In this document: piece after piece, positions 10,601-20,634 of the stretch
Numbering within the stretch: the stretch's first letter is position 1
Layout of the letters: every line of letters begins with the position of its first letter
Origin: Fragilariopsis cylindrus CCMP1102
Taxonomy: Eukaryota; Bacillariophyta; Bacillariophyceae; Bacillariales; Bacillariaceae
Direction of reading: 5' to 3'
DNA: 49,319 nucleotides
Assembly: GCA_900095095.1 (NCBI GenBank)
Contig: FMBT01000208.1
Coordinates: 1 to 49,319 of the forward strand
Position numbers and translations under genes: made by a program
The notes under the pieces: model-generated
Seen by the model: the letters and a program-made list of their open reading frames with translations, nothing else
Databases searched by the model: none
Told to the model about the DNA's origin: nothing

Positions 10601-12313
10601 GCATTGCATGCACTAGGAAAGTGCCCCACATGGCATGGAAGGATCATGCTGTTCTGCGTTCATTCGACCCCTTCCAATTCCTGAAGACACAGGACAGCGG
10701 TATCATCTGGAGGGGATTAGTTGCTACCTATCCTCCAATGGTACCAAAGGAGCATTTCTGTGCTGTGCAGCTTGCAATGAGGAGACATGCACTTTTTGGA
10801 GGCAATGTCGACGAGAAATGGATTTTACCGAAATCAAATGCACTATATTTTGCTGCTTCGCAGCACCTGAAGAAAGAGGAAGAGAAGTTCAAAATTGCCG
10901 CTCCTGTTGGAATATTTAATCTTGGCAATACATGTTTTATGAGTGCCATTTTGCAATGTCTGGTCTTCTGCAAGCCTCTCCAGCAATACTTTTTGCGGGA
11001 TTCTGGTCACCATTTTAAGTCATGCGAAGTGTTCCGTCATAAACAAGATGTACTGACTGCTGCTGCGGCGGCAGTAGCGGCGGCAGTAGCAGCTCCCGCG
11101 AAGAAGGCCCCTTCAAAATCGAAGAAATCCGGAAGTGGACCAACTATAAAAAAGAAGTCCCCAAAGATTGAGTCAGAGGTTTGCCTTGCTTGCGAAATGG
11201 ACCGCTTGTTCTTATTATATTTCGGAGCTACAACTGGAAATGACGCAATTGTACCGCTTGAAGAGTCGTCCCGAAATCTTTTACTAGGGAATACCGATGA
11301 ATATCGGATAGTTCCTCTTGAGGAGGTTGTTGTGCCGATGGAAAAGGGGGATCCTCTTATTATATCAGATTTGCTTACGTCGGCTTGGAAAAGTGGAGAT
11401 ATGAAGCACTTGGCAGGATATGATCAACGTGATGCGCACGAGTTTTTGAACTCCTTTTTGGAGCTTTTGGGCAAACATGTTGTTAAATATAGGAAGCGTG
11501 TATATGCCGCAGTAACCAAAGTGTACACGGATAATGCATTTATTTCAGAACCAAATTTAAGAGACATCGGTAAGTTTGATTCCTTTTTAATCGCCTTGCA
11601 TTCTTTCAATTATAGAATTCTCTTCTCAACTTTATTGTATCTTAAATACACGAATACATATAGATATTACAAAGAAAGTTTTTGAGGGCTCGTTGAGATC
11701 AGTATTGCTGTGCGAAACTTGTGGAGTGAAGAGGGTGCAACAAGAGCCATTTATGAACGTCTCGCTAAGCCTTTCGGAAGAAGTAGAGAGAATGCAACAG
11801 GGGAAAGGAAGGCGAGATCTTGATATCAGCGTAGAAACATGCCTTGAACACTTCGTCCTTCCAGAGAAGCTAGGAGACCTTGTCTACTGTAATACATGCC
11901 GGAAAAAGACCCGGACCAAGAAACAACACACCTTTGCCCAATTGCCTAAGATTTTATGTCTTCACTTGAAGCGGTTTGATGCCGCTCGTAACAAAAAGAT
12001 TGATCATTTTGTTTCCTTTCCTAGTTATGGATTGAATATGGGGGGACTGCTATCACACTGGTGCGAAGTGACAAGGTTAGAATCTTCCGGTCTTGATGGA
12101 AGAAAATCATTGCCCTCCGCAAAACCTGAGATTTTGTACGATCTATTTGGTACCGTGAATCACATTGGAAATATGCAAAGCGGGCACTATGTTGCAAACG
12201 TCAAGGTGGACGATGCGTGGTATCATTGCAACGACCAGCACATTAGCTACGCTAAAGAGGAAACTGTTACGAAGGCAGAGGGGGCTTACGTGCTATTCTA
12301 TATTAGACGCTAA
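7669..12313 (+). CDS. Ubiquitin-specific protease (C19) with ZnF-UBP and long Ser/Thr-rich N-terminus
   Basis: A deubiquitinating cysteine protease that removes ubiquitin from proteins. Two exons: 7669-11569 and 11664-12313. The intron 11570-11663 begins GTAAGT and ends TAG, and splicing restores ITKKVFEGSLRSVLLCETCG, so the product is 1516 aa. Residues about 120-760 are a Ser/Thr/Glu-rich low-complexity stretch. A basic segment lies at about 770-815. A ZnF-UBP follows at about 889-985 (CCRLCATQ, CLECGFIGC, HLLISGHKF, LLCFECGDC). The catalytic domain starts with the Cys box NLGNTCFMSAILQC (nucleophile Cys1089). It has a zinc ribbon (LCETCG and YCNTC) and ends with NMQSGHYV (His1475) and WYHCNDQHIS. 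An Ala/Lys-rich insert (about 1125-1160) interrupts the catalytic domain. The domain order resembles USP22/Ubp8 of the SAGA module and USP3/USP16-like enzymes; I cannot choose between them. All key catalytic residues are present. Confidence 0.93.
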
Positions 12314-12403
12314 AATGTACATCATAGTATTAATCCTGTCGTTAAGGCAGTTGGGGCTTACGTGATATTCTATTAGACGCCAAAAATCACATATCATAGT
12401 ATT
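12272..12403 (+). repeat. Imperfect tandem duplication of the USP gene's 3' end
   Basis: Two copies about 60 bp long with a 72-bp period, starting at 12272 and 12344. Both run AAGGCAG, GGGGCTTACGTG, TATTCTAT, TAGACGC and ATCATAGTAT in the same order. The first copy encodes the last residues and stop of the protease; the second lies in the 3' UTR and has diverged by substitutions and small indels. Confidence 0.85.
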
Positions 12404-12483
12404 TTTATTTATTTTCTAAAATCTGCGTCGATCCGTTTGCGTATGATCCCTCCATCTTTTACATTTCTCCAATCGACTCTCAT

Positions 12484-14226
12484 CTACATATCTTCCCCAT
12501 CATTATTGTCAAAGCGAGTGCGTTTCAATGGTGTTTTGTCATCATCCGAAGTGAAAGGCAACGATCGCTTATTATTCGTATTGATCTTCCGTCCGATGTT
12601 TGCGTCGTTATAGTCGTTTCTTTTGTCAACTGTATTTTCCGAGACGTTGCGTGACTTGAGGTTGGTGCTGCCTTGACTTGTTGCAGTAGTATACGACAAT
12701 CCGATGGAACCATCTGCAGGTTGAGGGGCAATATCCGAATTGTTTTGTCGAATACACGATGTTACCGGACTTGTAGTAGCACCCATTTGTGGTGGCGGCG
12801 GCGGTGATACAATCGTATGGTATGGATACACCCAGGGGTTTCCTTGGTTCCACATCTGTTGGCACAGAATTGGTTCGTTACTTGAACTACCACGGGTTGT
12901 AAACCGACCGTCGGGTGTGACAAATAAGGGCTGTGGCGGATGGAAAGGAACGAGATCAGGATTCTGGTGGGTCGATCTTCTATTAAGATTAGGACTCTCA
13001 ACTTGAGAATATGGATTGTTTTGACTCCGACTTTGCTCAAAAGTGTTCTCGTTTTCGCTCTCTTTATTCGGCTCGGGAAAAACTTCCTTTTCAACCTCCG
13101 ATTCATCTCGGCCTTTAAAACAGCCACAGAGAGCAGAAAAGAAAATTCCAGCTAGATAAAAATAACCAATCCCGTAGAAAAGCTGCAAACGGATTGTATC
13201 AAATGTATTGATATAGGCCAACCCGTCGTCACTAATCCATTCGACTCCAATTTCGGTAAGTAATTCCGTTAATATCATTGCAACCATACAACCACGCATC
13301 CAACGGAATGACATAGGAATTGTGAGGACAAAAACAACTAAGATCCCGCAAATATTGTAGATTGCTCCTCGGAACAAAGAATAGATAATTTTAAAGCATC
13401 TTGCGATAGAATCAAGTCCATAGGACCAATGCTGTATAAAACTACGTGCCTTCCGAGTAATGCTGTGCAGAATTTTGAACTCTTCTTGATGTCGTTCCAA
13501 CTCTATGGCCAGATTCTTCTGAAAGCGCTCTAAGCCCTGGAATTGTTCCTGGACTAGTTTCTCTCGTTCATTCCATCTATCAAAGAGAATGTCTTGTTGC
13601 TCAATCAAGACCTGCATTTTAGATTCTGCGATTTTTGAAGATTGTGCTAATTGATTACTAGTCTGATAGTACATTCGGAAGATAGTCTCAGAGAGAAGGC
13701 GTGTGCAGAGTTGGTTGACATAAGAAAAGAAATGAGTGTAGGTGCTAACACCTGGATCTGTCAAGTGGATCAAACAATTTGAAGCAATATTATTGGTTTG
13801 TTGAGATCCATCATTTTTGTTACAATCTCTCATAGTTTGAGAACACGTATTGCGCTCATCTTTATCTTTAAACTGAAACATTGGACGACTTAGATCTAGC
13901 AGATGGCACCTAGATAATTCTAAGGCAAGAAACTTCTGATCTTCCGAAGTCATCGAGCTACACGTCATATCATTGACGACCTTACTACCATCTTGCCCAT
14001 CCATAATATCCTCATTCCCATCGAATAAGACCGAGTTGGAACGCTTTTTCAGAGCTTCAATTGCTTCTAACCAACAGTCAGGGGATGCTGGAATAAGATC
14101 AAGACTTGCTGTACCAAAGAACATAGCGGTTGACGAGGAAGAAGAGGAAGACGCATCAGCAATTCCATATACCGTATGCTCCAAAAGGAAGAGAAATACG
14201 GCACCCAAGAAATGGAACATGACCAT
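12484..14226 (-). CDS. GEX1/KAR5/Brambleberry-family nuclear fusion protein
   Basis: A 580-aa protein matching the layout of the family needed for nuclear envelope fusion (karyogamy) in yeast (Kar5), plants and Chlamydomonas (GEX1) and zebrafish (Brambleberry). A signal peptide (about residues 1-24) leads into a cysteine-rich domain: DCWLEAIEALKK (Cys51), FLALELSRCHLLDLSRP (Cys107), Cys128, Cys135, NCLIHLTDPG (Cys151) and YTHFFSYVNQLC (Cys174). This reproduces the family pattern CW-x-A, LAL-x-x-x-x-CHL, C-x-L, then Y-x-x-FF and C. A long coiled coil covers about 190-265, followed by three hydrophobic spans (about 285-307, 311-328, 348-368). The Ser/Pro/Asn-rich tail (370-580) is probably disordered. 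Family members sit in the ER/nuclear envelope and are often gamete- or zygote-specific. I infer a role in diatom sexual reproduction. No intron is seen; it converges on the USP gene. Confidence 0.82.
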   Translation of the reverse strand: MVMFHFLGAVFLFLLEHTVYGIADASSSSSSSTAMFFGTASLDLIPASPDCWLEAIEALKKRSNSVLFDGNEDIMDGQDGSKVVNDMTCSSMTSEDQKFLALELSRCHLLDLSRPMFQFKDKDERNTCSQTMRDCNKNDGSQQTNNIASNCLIHLTDPGVSTYTHFFSYVNQLCTRLLSETIFRMYYQTSNQLAQSSKIAESKMQVLIEQQDILFDRWNEREKLVQEQFQGLERFQKNLAIELERHQEEFKILHSITRKARSFIQHWSYGLDSIARCFKIIYSLFRGAIYNICGILVVFVLTIPMSFRWMRGCMVAMILTELLTEIGVEWISDDGLAYINTFDTIRLQLFYGIGYFYLAGIFFSALCGCFKGRDESEVEKEVFPEPNKESENENTFEQSRSQNNPYSQVESPNLNRRSTHQNPDLVPFHPPQPLFVTPDGRFTTRGSSSNEPILCQQMWNQGNPWVYPYHTIVSPPPPPQMGATTSPVTSCIRQNNSDIAPQPADGSIGLSYTTATSQGSTNLKSRNVSENTVDKRNDYNDANIGRKINTNNKRSLPFTSDDDKTPLKRTRFDNNDGEDM

Positions 14227-14676
14227 TTGATCTGGAGCAATTGCTTGTTAGGCATATTTCAGACTATGAGAGAAGAGCCCAATACATCACGGGGTCTACT
14301 TTGGATGTATTCGCGAAACATTGCAAAAACACAAAAACACACATTGTTTCATAAGCGATGGTTGTTTGTTTACCGTATCGGTTTCTCCATATCGGTTTCT
14401 CTCCGCCGAGCGTTTCTTTCCACGTTCACGTTCACGTTCACATCCTAGCCAGCGCCTATTGCGATACAAAAATTCGAGATGAAGAATTGCATCATGTGCC
14501 ATAATTAAGCGTGACACTCGTTGAGACTTGGTACACACAAAAACCCAAACAAAAAAACTATTCTGTACCGGTATTATTGAGATCAGTGATTAGTTTTGGA
14601 AGTAAGCGCGGCGCCAAAAGTCTGCTGATCGGCTGATCATGGAACCTCTGAATCGATTCAGCTTTTCGCATAAATA

Positions 14677-14926
14677 TTTTTTTTTGATTACTGTAAACGT
14701 TATATGACCGTTATATCGTCGGCGACGGGGAACTTTTTTTTTTTTATATTCTGTAAGGTTAAAAATTTAGTTGTGTATAAAGTATATCTTTTATGGCTGA
14801 TAATGCTGATCGATTAGCCTGGTTCGCCATGGTTAGCCGATTACATGAGTTTTTTTTTTTTATTATTGATACTTTTTCTGATTTTTTTTTTTATGTAGAT
14901 CTGTGATGTTGTTTTTTTTTTTTTTT
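14677..14926. repeat. Cluster of five poly-T tracts
   Basis: Five homopolymer T runs lie within 250 bp: 14677-14685 (9), 14734-14745 (12), 14850-14861 (12), 14882-14892 (11) and 14912-14926 (15). On the minus strand they read as A-tracts. They may be retroposed A-tails, replication slippage products or a nucleosome-depleted element; nothing here decides which. Confidence 0.8.
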
Positions 14927-16171
14927 ATAGTTGCCTTGCAACTATAGCGAGTCGTATGATACTCTACTGACAAAGAACTGTCTCCACCCAATGTCAATAC
15001 TTTGAGTATTCATTGGCTGAATTTTTCTAGGGATACTTGCGTTGCAAACTTAATGTTTTTTGTATTTTTTTTTCAATTCTGTACATTGAAGTCACTTCTA
15101 AATGATATCATTAACTATGATTTGCCTATCTTTAGACTGCTTATCTTGTGGATCTGGTCGGATTTGACATTATCTGTTGGAGCACTCAATCAAGGCAAAG
15201 AAATATCATATTTATAGACTATATTTTGTGCTTTAGTGTCAAATGCATGGTATGTATGATATATTTTGGTGTAGGGACATAGTCAAAAGTATGGTATATC
15301 TTTGGTGTGGTACATACTATACGCATTGGATAATGTTTTTGCCCCTGTTTGGTTGTCTACTCTTACTAGCTGTTTTATATAGTACCTCTCATCATATTGT
15401 AGTAGAAAACAAAAACTGGTCATACAGTAATAACTATCCTCCTACTACTGCTGAGCTCTTAAGCTCTGCCTGCTAGCTAACTGCTTCTCGGCTTCCACCA
15501 GTTGACTTGATAACAATGGACTGTAGTATTAGGTATAGTCCACTACTATTGCAAGAAGAAACATATATCTTGTATTACTATTCAAATGTGCATTGGATAC
15601 AACCATTATATTATTCTACTTATTGCTGTAGATTTATTTATCTGTGATTCTAGTTTTTAAAAGTTCGTTGCTAATGTCATTATTTTGTAGTAGTCCTACT
15701 AGTACAATTATCAATTGCACAGGAACAGTAACAACAAGTTAGGCAGGCGTTCGAACTACTGTACAATTGTACCTCGAAGTGTGAATAGTATGTAGCACGT
15801 ACAAAGCATATGGACAGACGTTTTGTTATTTTTTTGCCGGCGTTTCTCGAATTTAACGTTTCGATCGCTAAGTCAATAATTTACATACCGATATTAGTTT
15901 TTAAGACGCATGTAACAACAATTCAACGCTTATTAATTGTATTTGATAAGCCCCATCATCGTTCAGGAGAACCAACCATCCTGATCGTGCCGTTGAAGAA
16001 GAGAAAATTTACAGGTACAAATCATACAAGTAGTGTACGAACAAAATATTATGTTGTTATTGTCATGATGTGTACTTGCTGTACTTGCGTCACCAGAATA
16101 CAGCGGGTTTGAAAAGCCAGCTGATTTATGTCTTAACCAACAAGTCAAGTGTTTTTGTTAATTCACAAACG

Positions 16172-16179
16172 TGACGTCA
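16172..16179. promoter_or_regulatory. Palindromic CRE (TGACGTCA)
   Basis: A full eight-base cAMP-response-type palindrome lies about 250 bp upstream of the CCCH-protein start codon. Elements with the TGACGT core are known binding sites for bZIP factors, including diatom CO2/cAMP-responsive bZIPs and aureochromes. Function here is inferred from position only. Confidence 0.4.
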
Positions 16180-16427
16180 ACTAACGCACACAACAACAAA
16201 CAGCACTAGTCCTACCCCCACCTTTATCAGTGTAAATAAGTGAACGCCGATGGTGTGAAGATAAACAGAAACTTATAATCGACAACTGCAAGTAGAAAGC
16301 TACAACTAGGACATCTCTAAATAAATAGTTGATAGGGGTGTTTTATAGATTAGATGCCATGTGCATTCAAGCAGAGTAAAAAGGAATTTTAAAAGCATAA
16401 AACACGCTAAGGCTCGTTCGAAAGCAC

Positions 16428-19400
16428 ATGACATCATCGGAACAGGATATGCCACTAAAGGTCTCGCTTGCCTATACATCGTTTCTGCCGACTCCGTTAA
16501 TTGATAACGATGCTAGAGGGTCTACTACTACAAGTAATAGTAATAACAGTGCAGCAGAATCATCCGTTGTTCCATCATCATCACGTCCTCGTAAAACAGT
16601 GATGAAAGGTGAAACCCGTTCAATCGTGCGGAGCGCGGTACAAAAAACAGCGCAGAATTCACTAAATCAAGTACAATTAACGCCGGGGTTTCACGTTGAG
16701 TCCCGAAACAATTTCTCAGAACAACGAAAACAAACCACATCTGACACCACAATTCCATACCCTTCACAACATCATAAAACAAAACCTTCATTTTCACATC
16801 GAATTCAAAACATAAAAGGAGAAGAAGAACAACAACACGATCAAACTATAAAGCACACTGAAATATCTGGAGACGTTATAGGATCCTCGACGAGTATAGA
16901 ATTTGGCACGATTACATCACATCATCACGGAGGTATAGAAGAAGGCGGAAATCGAGAATATCATCTCAGTTCCCCAATAATAGAAAACCCGAACAGCAGT
17001 AATAACACTCAACAAAGGCTGTTCGAATCAGATCAACAACAACAACAGAAAAACTCGCTAGCGACACTGCCGCCGCAGCATTACCCACAACCACCAGTGC
17101 AGCACACGGCAACCGCAGCAGAAATTGCACTTGGGATTACACCATCATCTTTCGGGCAAAATTTAGCAATGGGAGACGGATCAAGAAGCCATTCAATGAT
17201 ATCATATGCAGGTCAACATCATCATAGAGACAGTAAACGTGACACACTCGTATCACAAAGAAAGGAAACAGAAGAAGCGAGTAGCGGGACTTCGATAGAT
17301 AGTAGTATAACAGGCATGAGCCCAGGGAGGATGGCACCGATTCACGATTTATTGAGCGATCATGATGCGTATCATCATCAAAGTACAGGTATAATGGTTG
17401 GTACACCTTCCACCGTTTCTACTGCTCCGTCTTCGGATATTGATGAAGCCTTAGCAGATTACAAACTGGACGAAACGTCGACATTGCCCAATCTCCTTCA
17501 TCCAATCCACCATGGAGTTGATGTCACGCGAGAAGAGGGACTACTCCCTTCCAGTGATTCTGTTCAATTCCCTCGTGAGTATCATAACCAGAATCCATGG
17601 ATGCAGCCACCAATGCCTCCACGTTATGCGCCACAGCGATCTCGTGATGGAGTAACACCTCTCATATCGAACCAACATCCGCCAGAGCAGAGAGTGGCGA
17701 CCTTCCGCAACGAGGGAGATTTTTTGGACCAGCAGCACTTCGCTAAGTCACACCAGATCCAGCATCTCTTTAACCCATCTCCCAATAAAGAGCATCATTC
17801 TCCTCAACATTCGACCTATCCTCAGCATCAGCAACACCCACAGCACCACCCACCGCAGCGCCCACATCAACATCCACAACAGCACTCACAGCAGCACCCA
17901 CATCAACATCCACAACAGCTTCAAATATCACCACTACCACCTAATCGGAAGCTTTCCTATGCGCATCAAGCCACACATCGAAATCCGTCACCTCCAAGGG
18001 TTGGTCGCACCAATCACCGCCAACAAGGTAGTACTAACAGTAGGCAAGCACCATCAGGAGGACAGGGAAGTATTCCCCACCAAACGGGATCATCGTCATC
18101 GTCAAGGTCTCCTTCCGAGGTACTGAAAACTCTCCTCCGAAAGAAGGCCTGTTTATATGAACCTGATACATCGCGATCTGTGGCACTTGTGACGTGGCTT
18201 GTAGGTAGAGAGCTAGCTCTCGAATATGGGTTCTTCTCAAGGCAACAACTTCAATCTGGAGTTCACGCATGCGTTGCTAATAAGATCGAATCTGGAACGA
18301 TCACACGAACCAAGGTTAATCGTTGCATGCAAATTATCCTCAACTCATGTTTCCATTACATTATACCAAGGTCGGATGGCACTGAAGAGAAAGGCGATTA
18401 TTTCCGTGATGTTTTCTCTGAAACAGTCCAAGACGATTCACCTCTTCTCAAACAATTACCCGAGCCATGGAACGATCTGATTGTAGATAGAGATGTAATA
18501 ATTGAAGCCATCCTTCAAGAGGCGGAAGGAAAACTCCCACACCAACAAGTCGGCAATACGAGCAGGTCTCCGTCCTCATCACCAAAATCTTCACCAAAAC
18601 TCGGTAGCATAAATGCCGAGAAAACTCCAGATAGATATCAAAGCGATGGCGAGAAAGACGAAGCGTCTAAGAGAGCTGTTCTGCTTTGTTTTAATGAGAA
18701 TGTTAGATCCGCCGAAGATGTGTTCCGTTGTCATAACGATTTCATTCGAGATACTGCAAATGCAGCTCATCTCCAGTTAACCGCCCAAGAGTGGCGTCAA
18801 TTTTTCGGCCGCGAAGCTAATCGGGGGCCTCACCTTTGGGGCAATGCAAATGCCGGGGTATCAACGGTTCCAGGAGAGTCATTACGGGGACCTCCTACTA
18901 GGCAGCCTCCTTCTAGACAACCTGATCTTCTTGGTCAAATGAGTTCAGACGAAGTGGGGAACTTTAGGAGCACTTGGTGCACGAAGAGATACGATCACGA
19001 TCATGATCTTTGCGGGTTTGCTCATATCGAAGTTAATGGCGGTTGGTTGCGACGCAACCCTATGATTCATTCGTACCAGAACGAGATGTGTAAGTTCATC
19101 TCTACCGCAGGGGATAAGATGGTTAGTCCTTGTCAGTTCTACTTGAACGAATGTCCCAAGGGTATCGCCTGTGATTATGCCCATTCCATGGAAGAGATCA
19201 TTTACCATCCACTTAACTATAAGGCTAAATTGTGTACGTCTCTGTACTCAAGATCTGGGGGCTGTCGATTTGGCGACGTCTGTCCGAATGTACATCCTCC
19301 AGATACTAATCGGCCCTTCAACAAGAAATTATCCGATGGCCGCTCTCCGACCGGAAATCGAGGGAAAAAGAACGTTGACCAGGGAAAGGCTAACACAAAG

Positions 19401-19625
19401 CCTTGGTCTGCTGCTGCACCATCGGGCTCGCCAGTCGTTTATGCGAGTCCAGCACCATTCTCCAAGTTCGAGCGTCAACTAGTGATGCCTGGATTGCAGA
19501 ATCTTTACCGAAGACAGAGTGAAGTGATTCGTGCGTACGTTCGCTCTTCTGGAAATTGCAAATGCTCATACAGTCTCTTCGGGGACAACTGGGCAATATC
19601 TGTTCCAGGTCCTGTTTTGAAATAA
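16428..19625 (+). CDS. Triple CCCH zinc-finger protein, Unkempt/plant-TZF-like
   Basis: A 1065-aa single-exon protein, probably an RNA-binding post-transcriptional regulator. The C-terminal third holds three CCCH fingers. The first starts at Cys851 with spacing C-x5-H-x4-C-x3-H (CTKRYDHDHDLCGFAH), preceded by NFRSTW and followed by LRRNPMIHSY. The second starts at about Cys902, C-x6-C-x5-C-x3-H (CQFYLNECPKGIACDYAH). The third starts at about Cys936, C-x9-C-x5-C-x3-H. The first finger and the Arg-Arg-x-Pro link match the arginine-rich tandem zinc fingers of plants and the N-terminal fingers of animal Unkempt. Residues about 555-680 form another conserved-looking helical domain (LKTLLRKKACLYEPDTSRSV) of unknown function. 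The N-terminal half is disordered, with a His/Gln/Pro-rich imperfect repeat (about 455-505). Confidence 0.88.
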   Translation: MTSSEQDMPLKVSLAYTSFLPTPLIDNDARGSTTTSNSNNSAAESSVVPSSSRPRKTVMKGETRSIVRSAVQKTAQNSLNQVQLTPGFHVESRNNFSEQRKQTTSDTTIPYPSQHHKTKPSFSHRIQNIKGEEEQQHDQTIKHTEISGDVIGSSTSIEFGTITSHHHGGIEEGGNREYHLSSPIIENPNSSNNTQQRLFESDQQQQQKNSLATLPPQHYPQPPVQHTATAAEIALGITPSSFGQNLAMGDGSRSHSMISYAGQHHHRDSKRDTLVSQRKETEEASSGTSIDSSITGMSPGRMAPIHDLLSDHDAYHHQSTGIMVGTPSTVSTAPSSDIDEALADYKLDETSTLPNLLHPIHHGVDVTREEGLLPSSDSVQFPREYHNQNPWMQPPMPPRYAPQRSRDGVTPLISNQHPPEQRVATFRNEGDFLDQQHFAKSHQIQHLFNPSPNKEHHSPQHSTYPQHQQHPQHHPPQRPHQHPQQHSQQHPHQHPQQLQISPLPPNRKLSYAHQATHRNPSPPRVGRTNHRQQGSTNSRQAPSGGQGSIPHQTGSSSSSRSPSEVLKTLLRKKACLYEPDTSRSVALVTWLVGRELALEYGFFSRQQLQSGVHACVANKIESGTITRTKVNRCMQIILNSCFHYIIPRSDGTEEKGDYFRDVFSETVQDDSPLLKQLPEPWNDLIVDRDVIIEAILQEAEGKLPHQQVGNTSRSPSSSPKSSPKLGSINAEKTPDRYQSDGEKDEASKRAVLLCFNENVRSAEDVFRCHNDFIRDTANAAHLQLTAQEWRQFFGREANRGPHLWGNANAGVSTVPGESLRGPPTRQPPSRQPDLLGQMSSDEVGNFRSTWCTKRYDHDHDLCGFAHIEVNGGWLRRNPMIHSYQNEMCKFISTAGDKMVSPCQFYLNECPKGIACDYAHSMEEIIYHPLNYKAKLCTSLYSRSGGCRFGDVCPNVHPPDTNRPFNKKLSDGRSPTGNRGKKNVDQGKANTKPWSAAAPSGSPVVYASPAPFSKFERQLVMPGLQNLYRRQSEVIRAYVRSSGNCKCSYSLFGDNWAISVPGPVLK

Positions 19626-20634
19626 ACGAAGAAAGAACTGCTCTGCTCTGCTTGTTGTGCCCTCTTTCCGATCCGCGTATTAGGGCCAACTAAACTTTTC
19701 TTGGACGATGTTAAGCTACCGTCCATGAAAAGAAAATTCGCACCACTGACTGATCCATGTTGTGGTGCCTGTTATAATTGGGATATTTATAAATAATATG
19801 TGTTTTTATGTGTTTTGTGCCGTTCGTTAGTGATATATAATGTATAAATTTTGAAAAACGATCTTTAAAGAAAAGAAAAATAATGGATAGTGCCCGAATC
19901 ATATCCGATTGGGGGTCAATAAAATAATTTCGTTTTAAATTGCAAACATACCTATACAATATGATAGTTGATTTCTATCAATTCCTTTTTTGTAGCTATA
20001 TCAGTAGAAATTTGAGTGTGTTACGTTAAGATGTATGTGGAAAAAAAATCCATGCATCGAATCCTATGCTGGATTTCATTTGGTTCTCTTGTTTCTTCCG
20101 GAGCCGTGGTCGGAAAATCTCTCTAAAAGAAAAAATCCGATGCCATTTGTATTTAGTCCTTCCTCTGCTACAATTACCCTATACTATTGTCAATTCGATC
20201 TATTTGGGTCGGGTGCGTTACATCAAGCTTTTTTGGTTCTGCTGGTTCCTTTTAGTCTGGCAGTATCGATACTTTTATTTGGTGTCGCCGACGACCGATA
20301 CTAATAAATGAACAATGATATTACTTCTGTTTGTGCGGTTTTTACCGTGAGCAAAGATTTTCTGCCCAATCACAACCATATATGATCCATACATATGAGC
20401 ATACCCAACCCTACACTATATTCGCTCATTGATTGACATCCCACCTTCCGATTAATTTTGAATGAATGAATCAATCAATCATACAACCAATCATACAATT
20501 GCGATTATCTACGTCCCAATGTCCAAAACAACTCTCAACTCCCTATACTCCCCATATCTTCATTTTCTTTTGCTTTGTACTCTATTGAATCTTCGATCTA
20601 CTTGTATGATAAGATAACAGTCGACTGGTATATC
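19626..20634. other. 1-kb spacer, no gene seen
   Basis: Frames at 20035-20304 and 20066-20311 overlap each other on the same strand, have no recognisable motif and read like chance. The stretch 20461-20497 is rich in AATC/AATG tetranucleotides. It contains the 3' UTR of the CCCH gene and presumably the promoter of the SMR-like gene. Confidence 0.45.

Larger units (their letters stand above)
14227..16427. other. 2.2-kb AT-rich spacer with T-tracts
   Basis: No convincing gene. Short frames at 15002-15217, 15243-15476 and 15810-16112 have no recognisable motif and look random. The left part contains five T-tracts within about 250 bp (see separate entry). The right end must hold the promoter and 5' UTR of the CCCH gene and includes a palindromic CRE. 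I found no tRNA-like B box or terminal repeats. Confidence 0.5.

Noticed and set aside
11570..11692. Two separate protease genes rather than one
   Set aside because: The gap between the frames is a consensus intron, and splicing restores continuous USP sequence between Cys box and His box.
15002..16112. Three short plus-strand frames in the T-tract spacer as genes or transposon remnants
   Set aside because: AT-driven hydrophobic composition, no reverse transcriptase, integrase or transposase motifs and no terminal repeats.
20035..20311. Two overlapping hydrophobic frames as a membrane-protein gene
   Set aside because: Same-strand frames of equal size with no motif or splice continuity to the SMR gene.
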